A DNA stretch of 64,000 bases, taken from NCBI GenBank assembly GCA_963691815.1, contig OY829645.1, positions 2,418,001-2,482,000 on the forward strand, given 5' to 3'. This document shows positions 1 through 11,506 of this stretch, piece after piece. The translations under genes were made by a program, and so were the position numbers. Position 1 is the stretch's first letter; each line of letters opens with the position of its first letter. The stretch comes from Echiichthys vipera. Taxonomy: Eukaryota > Chordata > Actinopteri > Perciformes > Trachinidae. The notes beneath the pieces are model-generated. The model saw nothing but the letters and a program-made list of their open reading frames with translations. It searched no databases and had not been told where the DNA came from.

Positions 1-134
1 CAAAATTAAACTTAAAGCAGACTGTCTTAATAACTTCAGAATCTAAATTAAAGCAGACTGACCTGCTAACTTCAAAATCAAACTTAAAGCAGACTGACAT
101 GATAACTTCAAAATCAATCTTAAAGCAGACTGAC

Positions 135-170
135 TTGATTACTTTAGAATCAAATTTAAAGCAGACTGAC
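135..170 (+). repeat. TTA/AAT variant monomer (exemplar)
   Basis: Carries three linked differences from the canonical unit: GATTACTTTAG replaces GATAACTTCAG, and AAATTTA replaces AAACTTA. This triplet of changes usually travels together and recurs many times, generally just before one to three canonical monomers. A split version occurs at 33601, where only the left change is followed by the canonical middle, which looks like an exchange inside a monomer. Confidence 0.9.
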
Positions 171-206
171 TTGATAACTTCAGAATCAAACTTAAAGCAG
201 ACTGAC
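171..206 (+). repeat. Canonical 36-bp monomer (exemplar)
   Basis: Reference copy of the commonest monomer. In the open plus-strand frame it reads LITSESNLKQTD; the minus strand reads SVCFKFDSEVIK and LILKLSSQSALS in its two open frames. It contains TGATAA at bases 2-7, a 5-bp dyad TTGAT/ATCAA with a 9-base loop at bases 1-19, and three CAG/CTG trinucleotides. Numbering from the TTG is my convention. Confidence 0.95.
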
Positions 207-278
207 TTGATAACTTCAGAATCAAACTTAAAGCAGACCGATTCGATAACTTCAAAATCAAACTTAAAGCAGACTGCC

Positions 279-314
279 TTAATAACTTTAGAATATAACT
301 TATAGCAGACTGAC
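279..314 (+). repeat. TAG monomer (exemplar, closes HOR units)
   Basis: Reads TTAATAACTTTAGAATATAA then CTTATAGCAG, introducing an in-frame TAG. It lies immediately before nearly every CAC monomer, so I use it as the end mark of HOR units. One copy (19027-19062) has GGG in place of the TAG; the copy at 565-600 has ACTGTAG in place of ACTTTAG. Confidence 0.92.
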
Positions 315-350
315 TTGATAACTTCAGAATCAAACTCAAAGCACACTGAC
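315..350 (+). repeat. CAC monomer (exemplar, opens HOR units)
   Basis: Carries AAACTCAAAGCACACTG in place of AAACTTAAAGCAGACTG. It follows a TAG monomer in almost all units and is my start mark. A related class with AAAGCATACTGACTTAATAAC is found in the interior of units after a KpnI monomer and is a different HOR position. The copies at 44437 and 48863 have reverted to AAAGCAGACTG at the Q/H site. Confidence 0.92.
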
Positions 351-600
351 TTGATAACTTCAAAATCAAACTTAAAGCAGACTGAATTGATAACTTCAAA
401 ATCAAACTTAAAGCAGACCGATTTGATAACTTCAGAATCAAACTTAAAGCAGACTGACTTGATAACTTTAGAATCAAACTTAGTGGACTGACTTGATAGC
501 TTCAGAATCAAACTTAAAGCAGACCGATTCGATAACTTCAAAATCAAACTTAAAGCAGACTGCCTTAATAACTGTAGAATATAACTTATAGCAGACTGAC
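315..600. repeat. Short HOR unit, 8 monomers (286 bp)
   Basis: The shortest unit in the window: CAC monomer, a -2 monomer at 459, the GATAGC monomer at 493, then directly an ATTCGATAAC monomer and the TAG monomer at 565. The GATAGC monomer is fused to the tail of a unit (AACTTAAAGCAGACCGATTC), so this is a type II unit with nearly all its interior deleted. Its TAG monomer has the private change ACTGTAG. Confidence 0.85.
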
Positions 601-958
601 TTGATAACTTCAGAATCAAACTCAAAGCACACTTACTTGATAACTTCAAAATCAAACTTAAAGCAGACTGACTTGATAACTTCAGAATCAAACTTAAAGC
701 AGACCGATTTGATAACTTCAGAATCAAACTTAAAGCAGACTGACTTGATAACTTTAGAATCAAACTTAGTGGACTGACTTGATAGCTTCAGAATCAAACC
801 TAAAGCAGACTGACTTAATTACTTCAAAATCAAACCTAAAGCAGACTTACTTGATAACTTCAGAATCATACTTAAAGCAGACTGACTTGATAACTTCTAA
901 ATCAAACTTTAAGCAGACTGATTTGATAACTTCAGAATCAAACTTAAAGCAGACTTAC

Positions 959-994
959 TTTATAGCTTAAGAATTAAACTTAAAGCAGACTGAT
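959..994 (+). repeat. TAA monomer (exemplar)
   Basis: Contains TATAGCTTAAGAATTAAAC, which places an in-frame TAA in the plus-strand open frame. It appears 180 bp after the GATAGC monomer of type II units, usually as a pair 216 bp apart (959/1175, 3263/3479, 12009/12225, 16183/16399, 30003/30219, 32233/32449, 34175/34391, 39145/39361, 42241/42457, 46667/46883). To the right of 53,000 only single copies remain (for example 53071, 54439, 55699, 61448, 63462). Confidence 0.92.
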
Positions 995-1030
995 TTGATT
1001 ACTTTAAAATTGAAGTTAAAGCAGACTGAC
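995..1030 (+). repeat. ACTTTAAAATTG variant monomer (exemplar)
   Basis: Characterised by GATTACTTTAAAATTGAA. Two sub-forms exist: GAAGTTA, as here, found beside TAA monomers and in the fourth position of type I units, and GAACTTA elsewhere. Right-hand copies after 53,100 carry AAACCAGAC in place of AAAGCAGAC, a domain-specific change. Confidence 0.9.
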
Positions 1031-1066
1031 TTGGTACCTGCAGAATCAAACTTAAAGCAGACTGAA
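1031..1066 (+). repeat. KpnI monomer (exemplar)
   Basis: The canonical ATAACTTCAG is replaced by GTACCTGCAG, creating overlapping KpnI (GGTACC) and PstI (CTGCAG) sites. The class recurs in fixed HOR positions across the window and destroys the TGATAA motif. Copies ending GACTGAATTG and copies ending GACTGACTTG occupy different HOR positions. Two copies (56,849 and 62,743 region) read GGTACCTCCAG and have lost the PstI site. Confidence 0.93.
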
Positions 1067-2542
1067 TTGATAACTTCAGAATCAAACTTAAAGCAGACTG
1101 ACTTGATAACTTCTAAATCAAACTTTAAGCAGACTGATTTGATAACTTCAGAATCAAACTTAAAGCAGACTTACTTTATAGCTTAAGAATTAAACTTAAA
1201 GCAGACTGATTTGATTACTTTAAAATTGAAGTTAAAGCAGACTGACTTGGTACCTGCAGAATCAAACTTAAAGCAGACTGAATTGATAACTTCAGAATTA
1301 AACTTAAAGCAGACCGATTTGATAACTTCAGAATCAAACCTAAAGCAGACTGACTTGATTAATTCAGAATCAAACTTAAAGCAGACTGACTTGATAACTT
1401 CAGAATCAAATTTAAAGCAGACTGACTTGATTACTTTAGAATCAAATTTAAAGCAGACTGACTTGATAACTTCAGAATCAAACTTAAAGCAGACTGACTT
1501 GATAACTTCAGAATCAAACTTAAAGCTGACTTACTTGATAACTTCAGAATCAAACATAAAGCAGACGTACTTGATAACTTCAGAATTAAACTTAATCCAG
1601 ACTTACTTGCTAACTTCAGAATTAAACTTAATGCAGACTGATTTGATTACTTTAAAATTGAACTTAAAGCAGACTGACTTGATAACTTCAGAATCAAACT
1701 TAAAGCTGACTTACTTGATAACTTCAGAATCAAACTTAAAGCATACTGACTTGATAACTTCAGAATCAAACTTAAAGCTGACTTACTTGATAACTTCAGA
1801 ATCAAACTTAAAGCTGACTTACTTGATAACTTCAGAATCAAACTTAAAGCAGACTGACTTGATTACTTTAGAATCAAATTTAAAGCAGACTGACTTGATA
1901 ACTTCAGAATTAAACTTAAAGCAGACTGACTTGGTACCTGCAGAATCAAACTTAAAGCAGACTGACTTGATAACTTCAGAATCAAACTCAAAGCATACTG
2001 ACTTAATAACTTCAAAATCAAACTTAAAGCAGACTGACTTGATTACTTTAGAATCAAATTTAAAGCAGACTGACTTGATAACTTCAGAATCAAACTTAAA
2101 GCAGACTGACTTGATAACTCCAGAATCAAACTTAAAGCAGACCGATTTGATAATTTCAGAATCAAACTTAAAGCAGACTGACTTGATAACTTCAAAATCA
2201 AACTTAAAGCTGACTGACTTGATAACTTCAGAATCAAACTTCAAGCAGACTGATTTGATTACTTTAAAATTGAACTTAAAGCAGACTGACTTGATAACTT
2301 CTAAATCAATCTTAAAGCAGACTGACTTGATAACTTCAAAATTAAACTTAAAGCAGACTGTCTTAATAACTTCAGAATCTAACTTAAAGCAGACTGACCT
2401 GATAACTTCAAAATCTAACTTAAAGCAGACTGACATGATAACTTCGGAATCAAAATTAAAGCAGACTGACTTGATAACTTCAGAATCAAACTTAAAGCAG
2501 ACGGATTTGATAATTTCAGAATCAAACTTAAAGCAGACTGAC

Positions 2543-2580
2543 TTGATAACTTCAAAATCAAAAACTTAAAGCTGACTGAC
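2543..2580 (+). repeat. +2 bp monomer (exemplar)
   Basis: A 38-bp monomer with AAATCAAAAACTTAAAGC, two extra A relative to AAATCAAACTTAAAGC, followed by GCTGACTGAC. Copies at 2543, 37811, 38173, 41269 and 45695. All share the same preceding monomers, including one with GAATCAAAATTAAAGCAG and one with AGACGGATTTG, so all five descend from one event. Confidence 0.93.
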
Positions 2581-3048
2581 TTGATAACTTCAGAATCAAA
2601 CTTCAAGCAGACTGATTTGATTACTTTAAAATTGAACTTAAAGCAGACTGACTTGATAACTTCTAAATCAAACTTAAAGCAGACTGACTTGATAACTTCA
2701 AAATTAAACTTAAAGCAGACTGTATTAATAACTTCAGAATCAAACTTAAAGCAGACTGACTTGATAACTTCAAAATTAAACTTAAAGCAGACTGTCTTAA
2801 TAACTTCAGAATCTAACTTAAAGCAGACTGACCTGATAACTTCAAAATCAAACTTAAAGCAGACTGACATGATAACTTCAAAATCAATCTTAAAGCAGAC
2901 TGACTTGATTACTTTAGAATCAAATTTAAAGCAGACTGACTTGATAACTTCAGAATCAAACTTAAAGCAGACTGACTTGATAACTTCAGAATCAAACTTA
3001 AAGCAGACCGATTTGATAACTTCAGAATCAAACTTAAAGCAGACTGAC

Positions 3049-3082
3049 TTGATAACTTTAGAATCAAACTTAGTGGACTGAC
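3049..3082 (+). repeat. -2 bp monomer, GTGG allele (exemplar)
   Basis: A 34-bp monomer in which AACTTAAAGCAGACTG has become AACTTAGTGGACTG, shifting the reading frame and ending it in TGA. I find fifteen copies: 459, 745, 3049, 11795, 15969, 26119, 29789, 32019, 33961, 38931, 42027, 44617, 46453, 49043 and 52857. Each is followed at once by a monomer starting TTGATAGC, so the pair behaves as one amplified block and marks type II units. Confidence 0.95.
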
Positions 3083-4414
3083 TTGATAGCTTCAGAATCA
3101 AACCTAAAGCAGACTGACTTAATTACTTCAAAATCAAACCTAAAGCAGACTTACTTGATAACTTCAGAATCATACTTAAAGCAGACTGACTTGATAACTT
3201 CTAAATCAAACTTTAAGCAGACTGATTTGATAACTTCAGAATCAAACTTAAAGCAGACTTACTTTATAGCTTAAGAATTAAACTTAAAGCAGACTGATTT
3301 GATTACTTTAAAATTGAAGTTAAAGCAGACTGACTTGGTACCTGCAGAATCAAACTTAAAGCAGACTGAATTGATAACTTCAGAATCAAACTTAAAGCAG
3401 ACTGACTTGATAACTTCTAAATCAAACTTTAAGCAGACTGATTTGATAACTTCAGAATCAAACTTAAAGCAGACTTACTTTATAGCTTAAGAATTAAACT
3501 TAAAGCAGACTGATTTGATTACTTTAAAATTGAAGTTAAAGCAGACTGACTTGGTACCTGCAGAATCAAACTTAAAGCAGACTGAATTGATAACTTCAGA
3601 ATCAAACTTAAAGCTGACTTACTTGATAACTTCAGAATCAAACATAAAGCAGACTTACTTGATAACTTCAGAATTAAACTTAATCCAGACTTACTTGCTA
3701 ACTTCAGAATTAAACTTAATGCAGACTGATTTGATTACTTTAAAATTGAACTTAAAGCAGACTGACTTGATAACTTCAGAATCAAACTTAAAGCTGACTT
3801 ACTTGATAACTTCAGAATCAAACTTAAAGCATACTGACTTGATAACTTCAGAATCAAACTTAAAGCTGACTTACTTGATAACTTCAGAATCAAACTTAAA
3901 ACTGACTTACTTGATAACTTCAGAATCAAACATAAAGAGGACTTACTTGATAACTTCAGAATTAAACTTAAAGCAGACTGATTTGATTACTTTAAAATTG
4001 AACTTAAAGCAGACTGACTTGGTACCTGCAGAATCAAACTTAAAGCAGACTGACTTGATAACTTCAGAATCAAACTTAAAGCAGACTGACTTAATAACTT
4101 CAAAATCAAACTTAAAGCAGACTGACTTGATTACTTTAGAATCAAATTTAAAGCAGACTGACTTGATAACTTCAGAATTAAACTTAAAGCAGACTGACTT
4201 GGTACCTGCAGAATCAAACTTAAAGCAGACTGACTTGATAACTTCAGAATCAAACTCAAAGCATACTGACTTAATAACTTCAAAATCAAACTTAAAGCAG
4301 ACTGACTTGATTACTTTAGAATCAAATTTAAAGCAGACTGACTTGATAACTTCAGAATCAAACTTAAAGCAGACTGACTTGATAACTTCAGAATCAAACT
4401 TAAAGCAGACCGAT

Positions 4415-4450
4415 TTGATAATTTCAGAATCAAACTTAAAGCAGACTGAC
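4415..4450 (+). repeat. GATAATTTC variant monomer (exemplar)
   Basis: Reads TTGATAATTTCAGAATC, one base from canonical, and is preceded by a monomer ending AGACCGAT. This pairing recurs in a fixed position near the middle of most units. In the 34.4-41.3 kb region it is preceded by monomers with GATAACTCCAG, a change largely restricted to that domain and to about 2.1 kb. Confidence 0.88.
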
Positions 4451-5206
4451 TTGATAACTTCAAAATCAAACTTAAAGCTGACTGACTTGATAACTTCAGA
4501 ATCAAACTTCAAGCAGACTGATTTGATTACTTTAAAATTGAACTTAAAGCAGACTGACTTGATAACTTCTAAATCAAACTTAAAGCAGACTGACTTGATA
4601 ACTTCAAAATTAAACTTAAAGCAGACTGTCTTAATAACTTCAGAATCTAACTTAAAGCAGACTGACCTGATAACTTCAAAATCTAACTTAAAGCAGACTG
4701 ACATGATAACTTCAAAATCAATCTTAAAGCAGACTGACTTGATTACTTTAGAATCAAATTTAAAGCAGACTGACTTGATAACTTCAGAATCAAACTTAAA
4801 GCAGACTGACTTGATAACTTCAGAATCAAACTTAAAGCAGACCGATTCGATAACTTCAAAATCAAACTTAAAGCAGACTGTCTTAATAACTTTAGAATAT
4901 AACTTATAGCAGACTGACTTGATAACTTCAGAATCAAACTCAAAGCACACTGACTTGATAACTTCAAAATCAAACTTAAAGCAGACTGACTTGATAACTT
5001 CAGAATCAAACTTAAAGCTGACTGATTTGATTACTTTAAAATTGAAGTTAAAGCAGACTGACTTGGTACCTGCAGAATCAAACTTAAAGCAGACTGAATT
5101 GATAACTTCAGAATCAAACTTAAAGCAGACCGATTTGATAACTTCAGAATCAAACCTAAAGCAGACTGACTTGATTAATTCAGAATCAAACTTAAAGCCG
5201 ACTGAC

Positions 5207-5278
5207 TTGATAACTTTCGAATTAAACTTAAAGCAGACTGACTGGATAACTTCAAAATCAAACTTAAAGCAGACTGAC
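5207..5278 (+). repeat. BstBI + TGG monomer pair (exemplar)
   Basis: The first monomer contains ACTTTCGAATTAAAC with the palindrome TTCGAA; the next begins TGGATAAC in place of TTGATAAC. The pair always follows a GATTAATTCAG monomer that ends GCCGACTG. It marks type I units (for example 14241, 19351, 19819, 28061 regions) and the hybrid units near 44.8 and 49.2 kb. Confidence 0.9.
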
Positions 5279-5458
5279 TTGATAACTTCAGAATCAAATT
5301 TAAAGCAGACTGACTTGATTACTTTAGAATCAAATTTAAAGCAGACTGACTTGATAACTTCAGAATCAAACTTAAAGCAGACTGACTTGATAACTTCAGA
5401 ATCAAACTTAAAGCTGACTTACTTCATAACTTCAGAATCAAACATAAAGCAGACTTAC

Positions 5459-5530
5459 TTGATAACTTCAGAATTAAACTTAATCCAGACTTACTTGATA
5501 ACTTCAGAATTAAACTTAATGCAGACTGAT
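5459..5530 (+). repeat. ATCCAG + ATGCAG monomer pair (exemplar)
   Basis: Two monomers with GAATTAAACTTAATCCAG and GAATTAAACTTAATGCAG occur in this order in every place I checked. They occupy two positions in full type I units, about nine monomers apart. In several type II units the second begins TTGCTAAC in place of TTGATAAC (for example 1605, 3697, 16761, 30649). Confidence 0.9.
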
Positions 5531-6322
5531 TTGATTACTTTAAAATTGAACTTAAAGCAGACTGAATTGATAACTTCAAAATCAAACTTAAAGCAGACTG
5601 ACTTGATTACTTTAGAATCAAATTTAAAGCAGACTGACTTGATAACTTCAGAATCAAACTTAAAGCAGACTGACTTGATGACTTCAGAATCAAACTTAAA
5701 GCTGACTTACTTGATAACTTCAGAATCAAACATAAAGCAGACTTACTTGATAACTTCAGAATTAAACTTAATCCAGACTTACTTGATAACTTCAGAATCA
5801 AACTTAAAGCAGACCGATTTGATAATTTCAGAATCAAACTTAAAGCAGACTGACTTGATAACTTCAAAATCAAACTTAAAGCTGACTGACTTGATAACTT
5901 CAGAATCAAACTTCAAGCAGACTGATTTGATTACTTTAAAATTGAACTTAAAGCAGACTGACTTGATAACTTCTAAATCAAACTTAAAGCAGACTGACTT
6001 GATAACTTCAAAATTAAACTTAAAGCAGACTGTCTTAATAACTTCAGAATCTAACTTAAAGCAGACTGACCTGATAACTTCAAAATCTAACTTAAAGCAG
6101 ACTGACATGATAACTTCAAAATCAATCTTAAAGCAGACTGACTTGATTACTTTAGAATCAAATTTAAAGCAGACTGACTTGATAACTTCAGAATCAAACT
6201 TAAAGCAGACTGACTTGATAACTTCAGAATCAAACTTAAAGCAGACCGATTCGATAACTTCAAAATCAAACTTAAAGCAGACTGTCTTAATAACTTTAGA
6301 ATATAACTTATAGCAGACTGAC

Positions 6323-7654
6323 TTGATAACTTCAGAATCAAACTCAAAGCACACTGACTTGATAACTTCAAAATCAAACTTAAAGCAGACTGACTTGATA
6401 ACTTCAGAATCAAACTTAAAGCTGACTGATTTGATTACTTTAAAATTGAAGTTAAAGCAGACTGACTTGGTACCTGCAGAATCAAACTTAAAGCAGACTG
6501 AATTGATAACTTCAGAATCAAACTTAAAGCAGACCGATTTGATAACTTCAGAATCAAACCTAAAGCAGACTGACTTGATTAATTCAGAATCAAACTTAAA
6601 GCCGACTGACTTGATAACTTTCGAATTAAACTTAAAGCAGACTGACTGGATAACTTCAAAATCAAACTTAAAGCAGACTGACTTGATAACTTCAGAATCA
6701 AATTTAAAGCAGACTGACTTGATTACTTTAGAATCAAATTTAAAGCAGACTGACTTGATAACTTCAGAATCAAACTTAAAGCAGACTGACTTGATAACTT
6801 CAGAATCAAACTTAAAGCTGACTTACTTCATAACTTCAGAATCAAACATAAAGCAGACTTACTTGATAACTTCAGAATTAAACTTAATCCAGACTTACTT
6901 GATAACTTCAGAATTAAACTTAATGCAGACTGATTTGATTACTTTAAAATTGAACTTAAAGCAGACTGAATTGATAACTTCAAAATCAAACTTAAAGCAG
7001 ACTGACTTGATTACTTTAGAATCAAATTTAAAGCAGACTGACTTGATAACTTCAGAATCAAACTTAAAGCAGACTGACTTGATGACTTCAGAATCAAACT
7101 TAAAGCTGACTTACTTGATAACTTCAGAATCAAACATAAAGCAGACTTACTTGATAACTTCAGAATTAAACTTAATCCAGACTTACTTGATAACTTCAGA
7201 ATTAAACTTAATGCAGACTGATTTGATTACTTTAAAATTGAACTTAAAGCAGACTGACTTGATAACTTCAGAATCAAACTTAAAGCTGACTTACTTGATA
7301 ACTTCAGAATCAAACTTAAAGCATACTGACTTGATAACTTCAGAATCAAACTTAAAGCTGACTTACTTGATAACTTCAGAATCAAACTTAAAGCTGACTT
7401 ACTTGATAACTTCAGAATCAAACATAAAGAGGACTTACTTGATAACTTCAGAATTAAACTTAAAGCAGACTGATTTGATTACTTTAAAATTGAACTTAAA
7501 GCAGACTGACTTGGTACCTGCAGAATCAAACTTAAAGCAGACTGACTTGATAACTTCAGAATCAAACTTAAAGCAGACCGATTTGATAATTTCAGAATCA
7601 AACTTAAAGCAGACCGATTTGATAATTTCAGAATCAAACTTATAGCAGACTGAC
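6323..7654. repeat. Type I HOR unit, 37-mer (1,332 bp)
   Basis: Keeps the left two thirds of the full type I order, including the part missing from its left neighbour. It then ends abruptly: two GATAATTTC monomers follow each other and the second is fused to the CTTATAGCAG half of a TAG monomer at about 7,640. The last third of the unit is deleted. Confidence 0.85.
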
Positions 7655-9670
7655 TTGATAACTTCAGAATCAAACTCAAAGCACACTGACTTGATAACTT
7701 CAAAATCAAACTTAAAGCAGACTGACTTGATAACTTCAGAATCAAACTTAAAGCTGACTGATTTGATTACTTTAAAATTGAAGTTAAAGCAGACTGACTT
7801 GGTACCTGCAGAATCAAACTTAAAGCAGACTGAATTGATAACTTCAGAATCAAACTTAAAGCAGACCGATTTGATAACTTCAGAATCAAACCTAAAGCAG
7901 ACTGACTTGATTAATTCAGAATCAAACTTAAAGCCGACTGACTTGATAACTTTCGAATTAAACTTAAAGCAGACTGACTGGATAACTTCAAAATCAAACT
8001 TAAAGCAGACTGACTTGATAACTTCAGAATCAAATTTAAAGCAGACTGACTTGATTACTTTAGAATCAAATTTAAAGCAGACTGACTTGATAACTTCAGA
8101 ATCAAACTTAAAGCAGACTGACTTGATAACTTCAGAATCAAACTTAAAGCTGACTTACTTCATAACTTCAGAATCAAACATAAAGCAGACTTACTTGATA
8201 ACTTCAGAATTAAACTTAATCCAGACTTACTTGATAACTTCAGAATTAAACTTAATGCAGACTGATTTGATTACTTTAAAATTGAACTTAAAGCAGACTG
8301 AATTGATAACTTCAAAATCAAACTTAAAGCAGACTGACTTGATTACTTTAGAATCAAATTTAAAGCAGACTGACTTGATAACTTCAGAATCAAACTTAAA
8401 GCAGACTGACTTGATGACTTCAGAATCAAACTTAAAGCTGACTTACTTGATAACTTCAGAATCAAACATAAAGCAGACTTACTTGATAACTTCAGAATTA
8501 AACTTAATCCAGACTTACTTGATAACTTCAGAATTAAACTTAATGCAGACTGATTTGATTACTTTAAAATTGAACTTAAAGCAGACTGACTTGATAACTT
8601 CAGAATCAAACTTAAAGCTGACTTACTTGATAACTTCAGAATCAAACTTAAAGCATACTGACTTGATAACTTCAGAATCAAACTTAAAGCTGACTTACTT
8701 GATAACTTCAGAATCAAACTTAAAGCTGACTTACTTGATAACTTCAGAATCAAACATAAAGAGGACTTACTTGATAACTTCAGAATTAAACTTAAAGCAG
8801 ACTGATTTGATTACTTTAAAATTGAACTTAAAGCAGACTGACTTGGTACCTGCAGAATCAAACTTAAAGCAGACTGACTTGATAACTTCAGAATCAAACT
8901 TAAAGCAGACCGATTTGATAATTTCAGAATCAAACTTAAAGCAGACTGACTTGATAACTTCAAAATCAAACTTAAAGCTGACTGACTTGATAACTTCAGA
9001 ATCAAACTTCAAGCAGACTGATTTGATTACTTTAAAATTGAACTTAAAGCAGACTGACTTGATAACTTCTAAATCAAACTTAAAGCAGACTGACTTGATA
9101 ACTTCAAAATTAAACTTAAAGCAGACTGTCTTAATAACTTCAGAATCAAACTTAAAGCAGACTGACTTGATAACTTCAAAATTAAACTTAAAGCAGACTG
9201 TCTTAATAACTTCAGAATCTAACTTAAAGCAGACTGACCTGATAACTTCAAAATCAAACTTAAAGCAGACTGACATGATAACTTCAAAATCAATCTTAAA
9301 GCAGACTGACTTGATTACTTTAGAATCAAATTTAAAGCAGACTGACTTGATAACTTCAGAATCAAACTTAAAGCAGACTGACTTGATAACTTCAGAATCA
9401 AACTTAAAGCAGACTGACTTGATAACTTCAGAATCAAACTTAAAGCAGACCGATTCGATAACTTCAAAATCAAACTTAAAGCAGACTGTCTTAATAACTT
9501 TAGAATATAACTTATAGCAGACTGACTTGGTACCTGCAGAATCAAACTTAAAGCAGACTGAATTGATAACTTCAGAATCAAACTTAAAGCAGACCGATTT
9601 GATAACTTCAGAATCAAACCTAAAGCAGACTGACTTGATTAATTCAGAATCAAACTTAAAGCCGACTGAC
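7655..9670. repeat. Full type I HOR unit, 52-mer plus 4 (2,016 bp)
   Basis: 7655-9526 is the fullest type I order I can read, 52 monomers from the CAC to the TAG monomer, and serves as reference for other units. It is followed by four extra monomers (9527-9670) that begin with a KpnI monomer and end with a GATTAATTCAG monomer. They copy positions 5-8 of a type I unit, inserted between the TAG and the next CAC monomer. Confidence 0.87.
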
Positions 9671-11506
9671 TTGATAACTTCAGAATCAAACTCAAAGCAC
9701 ACTGACTTGATAACTTCAAAATCAAACTTAAAGCAGACTGACTTGATCACTTCAGAATCAAACTTAAAGCTGACTGATTTGATTACTTTAAAATTGAAGT
9801 TAAAGCAGACTGACTTGGTACCTGCAGAATCAAACTTAAAGCAGACTGAATTGATAACTTCAGAATCAAACTTAAAGCAGACCGATTTGATAACTTCAGA
9901 ATCAAACCTAAAGCAGACTGACTTGATTAATTCAGAATCAAACTTAAAGCCGACTGACTTGATAACTTTCGAATTAAACTTAAATCAGACTGACTGGATA
10001 ACTTCAAAATCAAACTTAAAGCAGACTGACTTGATAACTTCAGAATCAAATTTAAAGCAGACTGACTTGATTACTTTAGAATCAAATTTAAAGCAGACTG
10101 ACTTGATAACTTCAGAATCAAACTTAAAGCAGACTGACTTGATAACTTCAGAATCAAACTTAAAGCTGACTTACTTCATAACTTCAGAATCAAACATAAA
10201 GCAGACTTACTTGATAACTTCAGAATTAAACTTAATCCAGACTTACTTGATAACTTCAGAATTAAACTTAATGCAGACTGATTTGATTACTTTAAAATTG
10301 AACTTAAAGCAGACTGAATTGATAACTTCAAAATCAAACTTAAAGCAGACTGACTTGATTACTTTAGAATCAAATTTAAAGCAGACTGACTTGATAACTT
10401 CAGAATCAAACTTAAAGCAGACTGACTTGATGACTTCAGAATCAAACTTAAAGCTGACTTACTTGATAACTTCAGAATCAAACATAAAGCAGACTTACTT
10501 GATAACTTCAGAATTAAACTTAATCCAGACTTACTTGATAACTTCAGAATTAAACTTAATGCAGACTGATTTGATTACTTTAAAATTGAACTTAAAGCAG
10601 ACTGACTTGATAACTTCAGAATCAAACTTAAAGCTGACTTACTTGATAACTTCAGAATCAAACTTAAAGCATACTGACTTGATAACTTCAGAATCAAACT
10701 TAAAGCTGACTTACTTGATAACTTCAGAATCAAACTTAAAGTTGACTTACTTGATAACTTCAGAATCAAACATAAAGAGGACTTACTTGATAACTTCAGA
10801 ATTAAACTTAAAGCAGACTGATTTGATTACTTTAAAATTGAACTTAAAGCAGACTGACTTGGTACCTGCAGAATCAAACTTAAAGCAGACTGACTTGATA
10901 ACTTCAGAATCAAACTTAAAGCAGACCGATTTGATAATTTCAGAATCAAACTTAAAGCAGACTGACTTTATAACTTCAAAATCAAACTTAAAGCTGACTG
11001 ACTTGATAACTTCAGAATCAAACTTCAAGCAGACTGATTTGATTACTTTAAAATTGAACTTAAAGCAGACTGACTTGATAACTTCTAAATCAAACTTAAA
11101 GCAGACTGACTTGATAACTTCAAAATTAAACTTAAAGCAGACTGTCTTAATAACTTCAGAATCAAACTTAAAGCAGACTGACTTGATAACTTCAAAATTA
11201 AACTTAAAGCAGACTGTCTTAATAACTTCAGAATCTAACTTAAAGCAGACTGACCTGCTAACTTCAAAATCAAACTTAAAGCAGACTGACATGATAACTT
11301 CAAAATCAATCTTAAAGCAGACTGACTTGATTACTTTAGAATCAAATTTAAAGCAGACTGACTTGATAACTTCAGAATCAAACTTAAAGCAGACTGACTT
11401 GATAACTTCAGAATCAAACTTAAAGCAGACCGATTCGATAACTTCAAAATCAAACTTAAAGCAGACTGCCTTAATAACTTTAGAATATAACTTATAGCAG
11501 ACTGAC
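9671..11506. repeat. Type I HOR unit, 51-mer (1,836 bp)
   Basis: Full type I order with one canonical monomer fewer near the end. Private or nearly private changes include AAATCAGACTGACTGG near 9,980, GACTTTATAAC near 10,965 and CTTAAAGTTGAC near 10,738. The last is shared with the unit at 13,953, tying them as copies. Confidence 0.87.

Larger units (their letters stand above)
1..314. repeat. Partial HOR unit, right end
   Basis: The 26-base fragment and eight monomers that close a unit begun left of the window. Contains GACCTGCTAAC and GACATGATAAC monomers in the order usual for the last third of a unit, and closes with the TAG monomer at 279. Confidence 0.85.
601..4918. repeat. Long compound HOR unit (4,318 bp)
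   Basis: Opens with a CAC monomer ending CACACTTAC. It holds two consecutive type II modules: -2 at 745 with TAA pair 959/1175, and -2 at 3049 with TAA pair 3263/3479. The starts of the modules match at an offset of 2,304 bp (64 monomers). A +2 monomer at 2543 lies between them. The last 1.3 kb matches 16.67-17.98 and 21.09-22.23 kb. Confidence 0.8.
4919..6322. repeat. Type I HOR unit, 39-mer (1,404 bp)
   Basis: Follows the type I order (CAC, KpnI, BstBI, TGG, ATCCAG/ATGCAG) up to the second ATCCAG monomer near 5,760, then jumps to the CCGAT/GATAATTTC part of the unit. It lacks twelve to thirteen monomers of the full form. The jump is the junction of a 1,404-bp tandem duplication. Confidence 0.85.
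4380..7190. repeat. 1,404-bp tandem duplication (39-mers)
   Basis: About 4,380-5,783 and 5,784-7,187 carry the same variant order at offset 1,404, including the tail of one unit and the first 23 to 24 monomers of the next. The junction near 5,784 joins an ATCCAG monomer to a canonical monomer ahead of GATAATTTC. Confidence 0.85.

Noticed and set aside
3049..3082. GTGG and +2 monomers as programmed frameshift sites
   Set aside because: No slippery heptamer or downstream structure specific to them is visible, and the changes are physical indels shared by descent.
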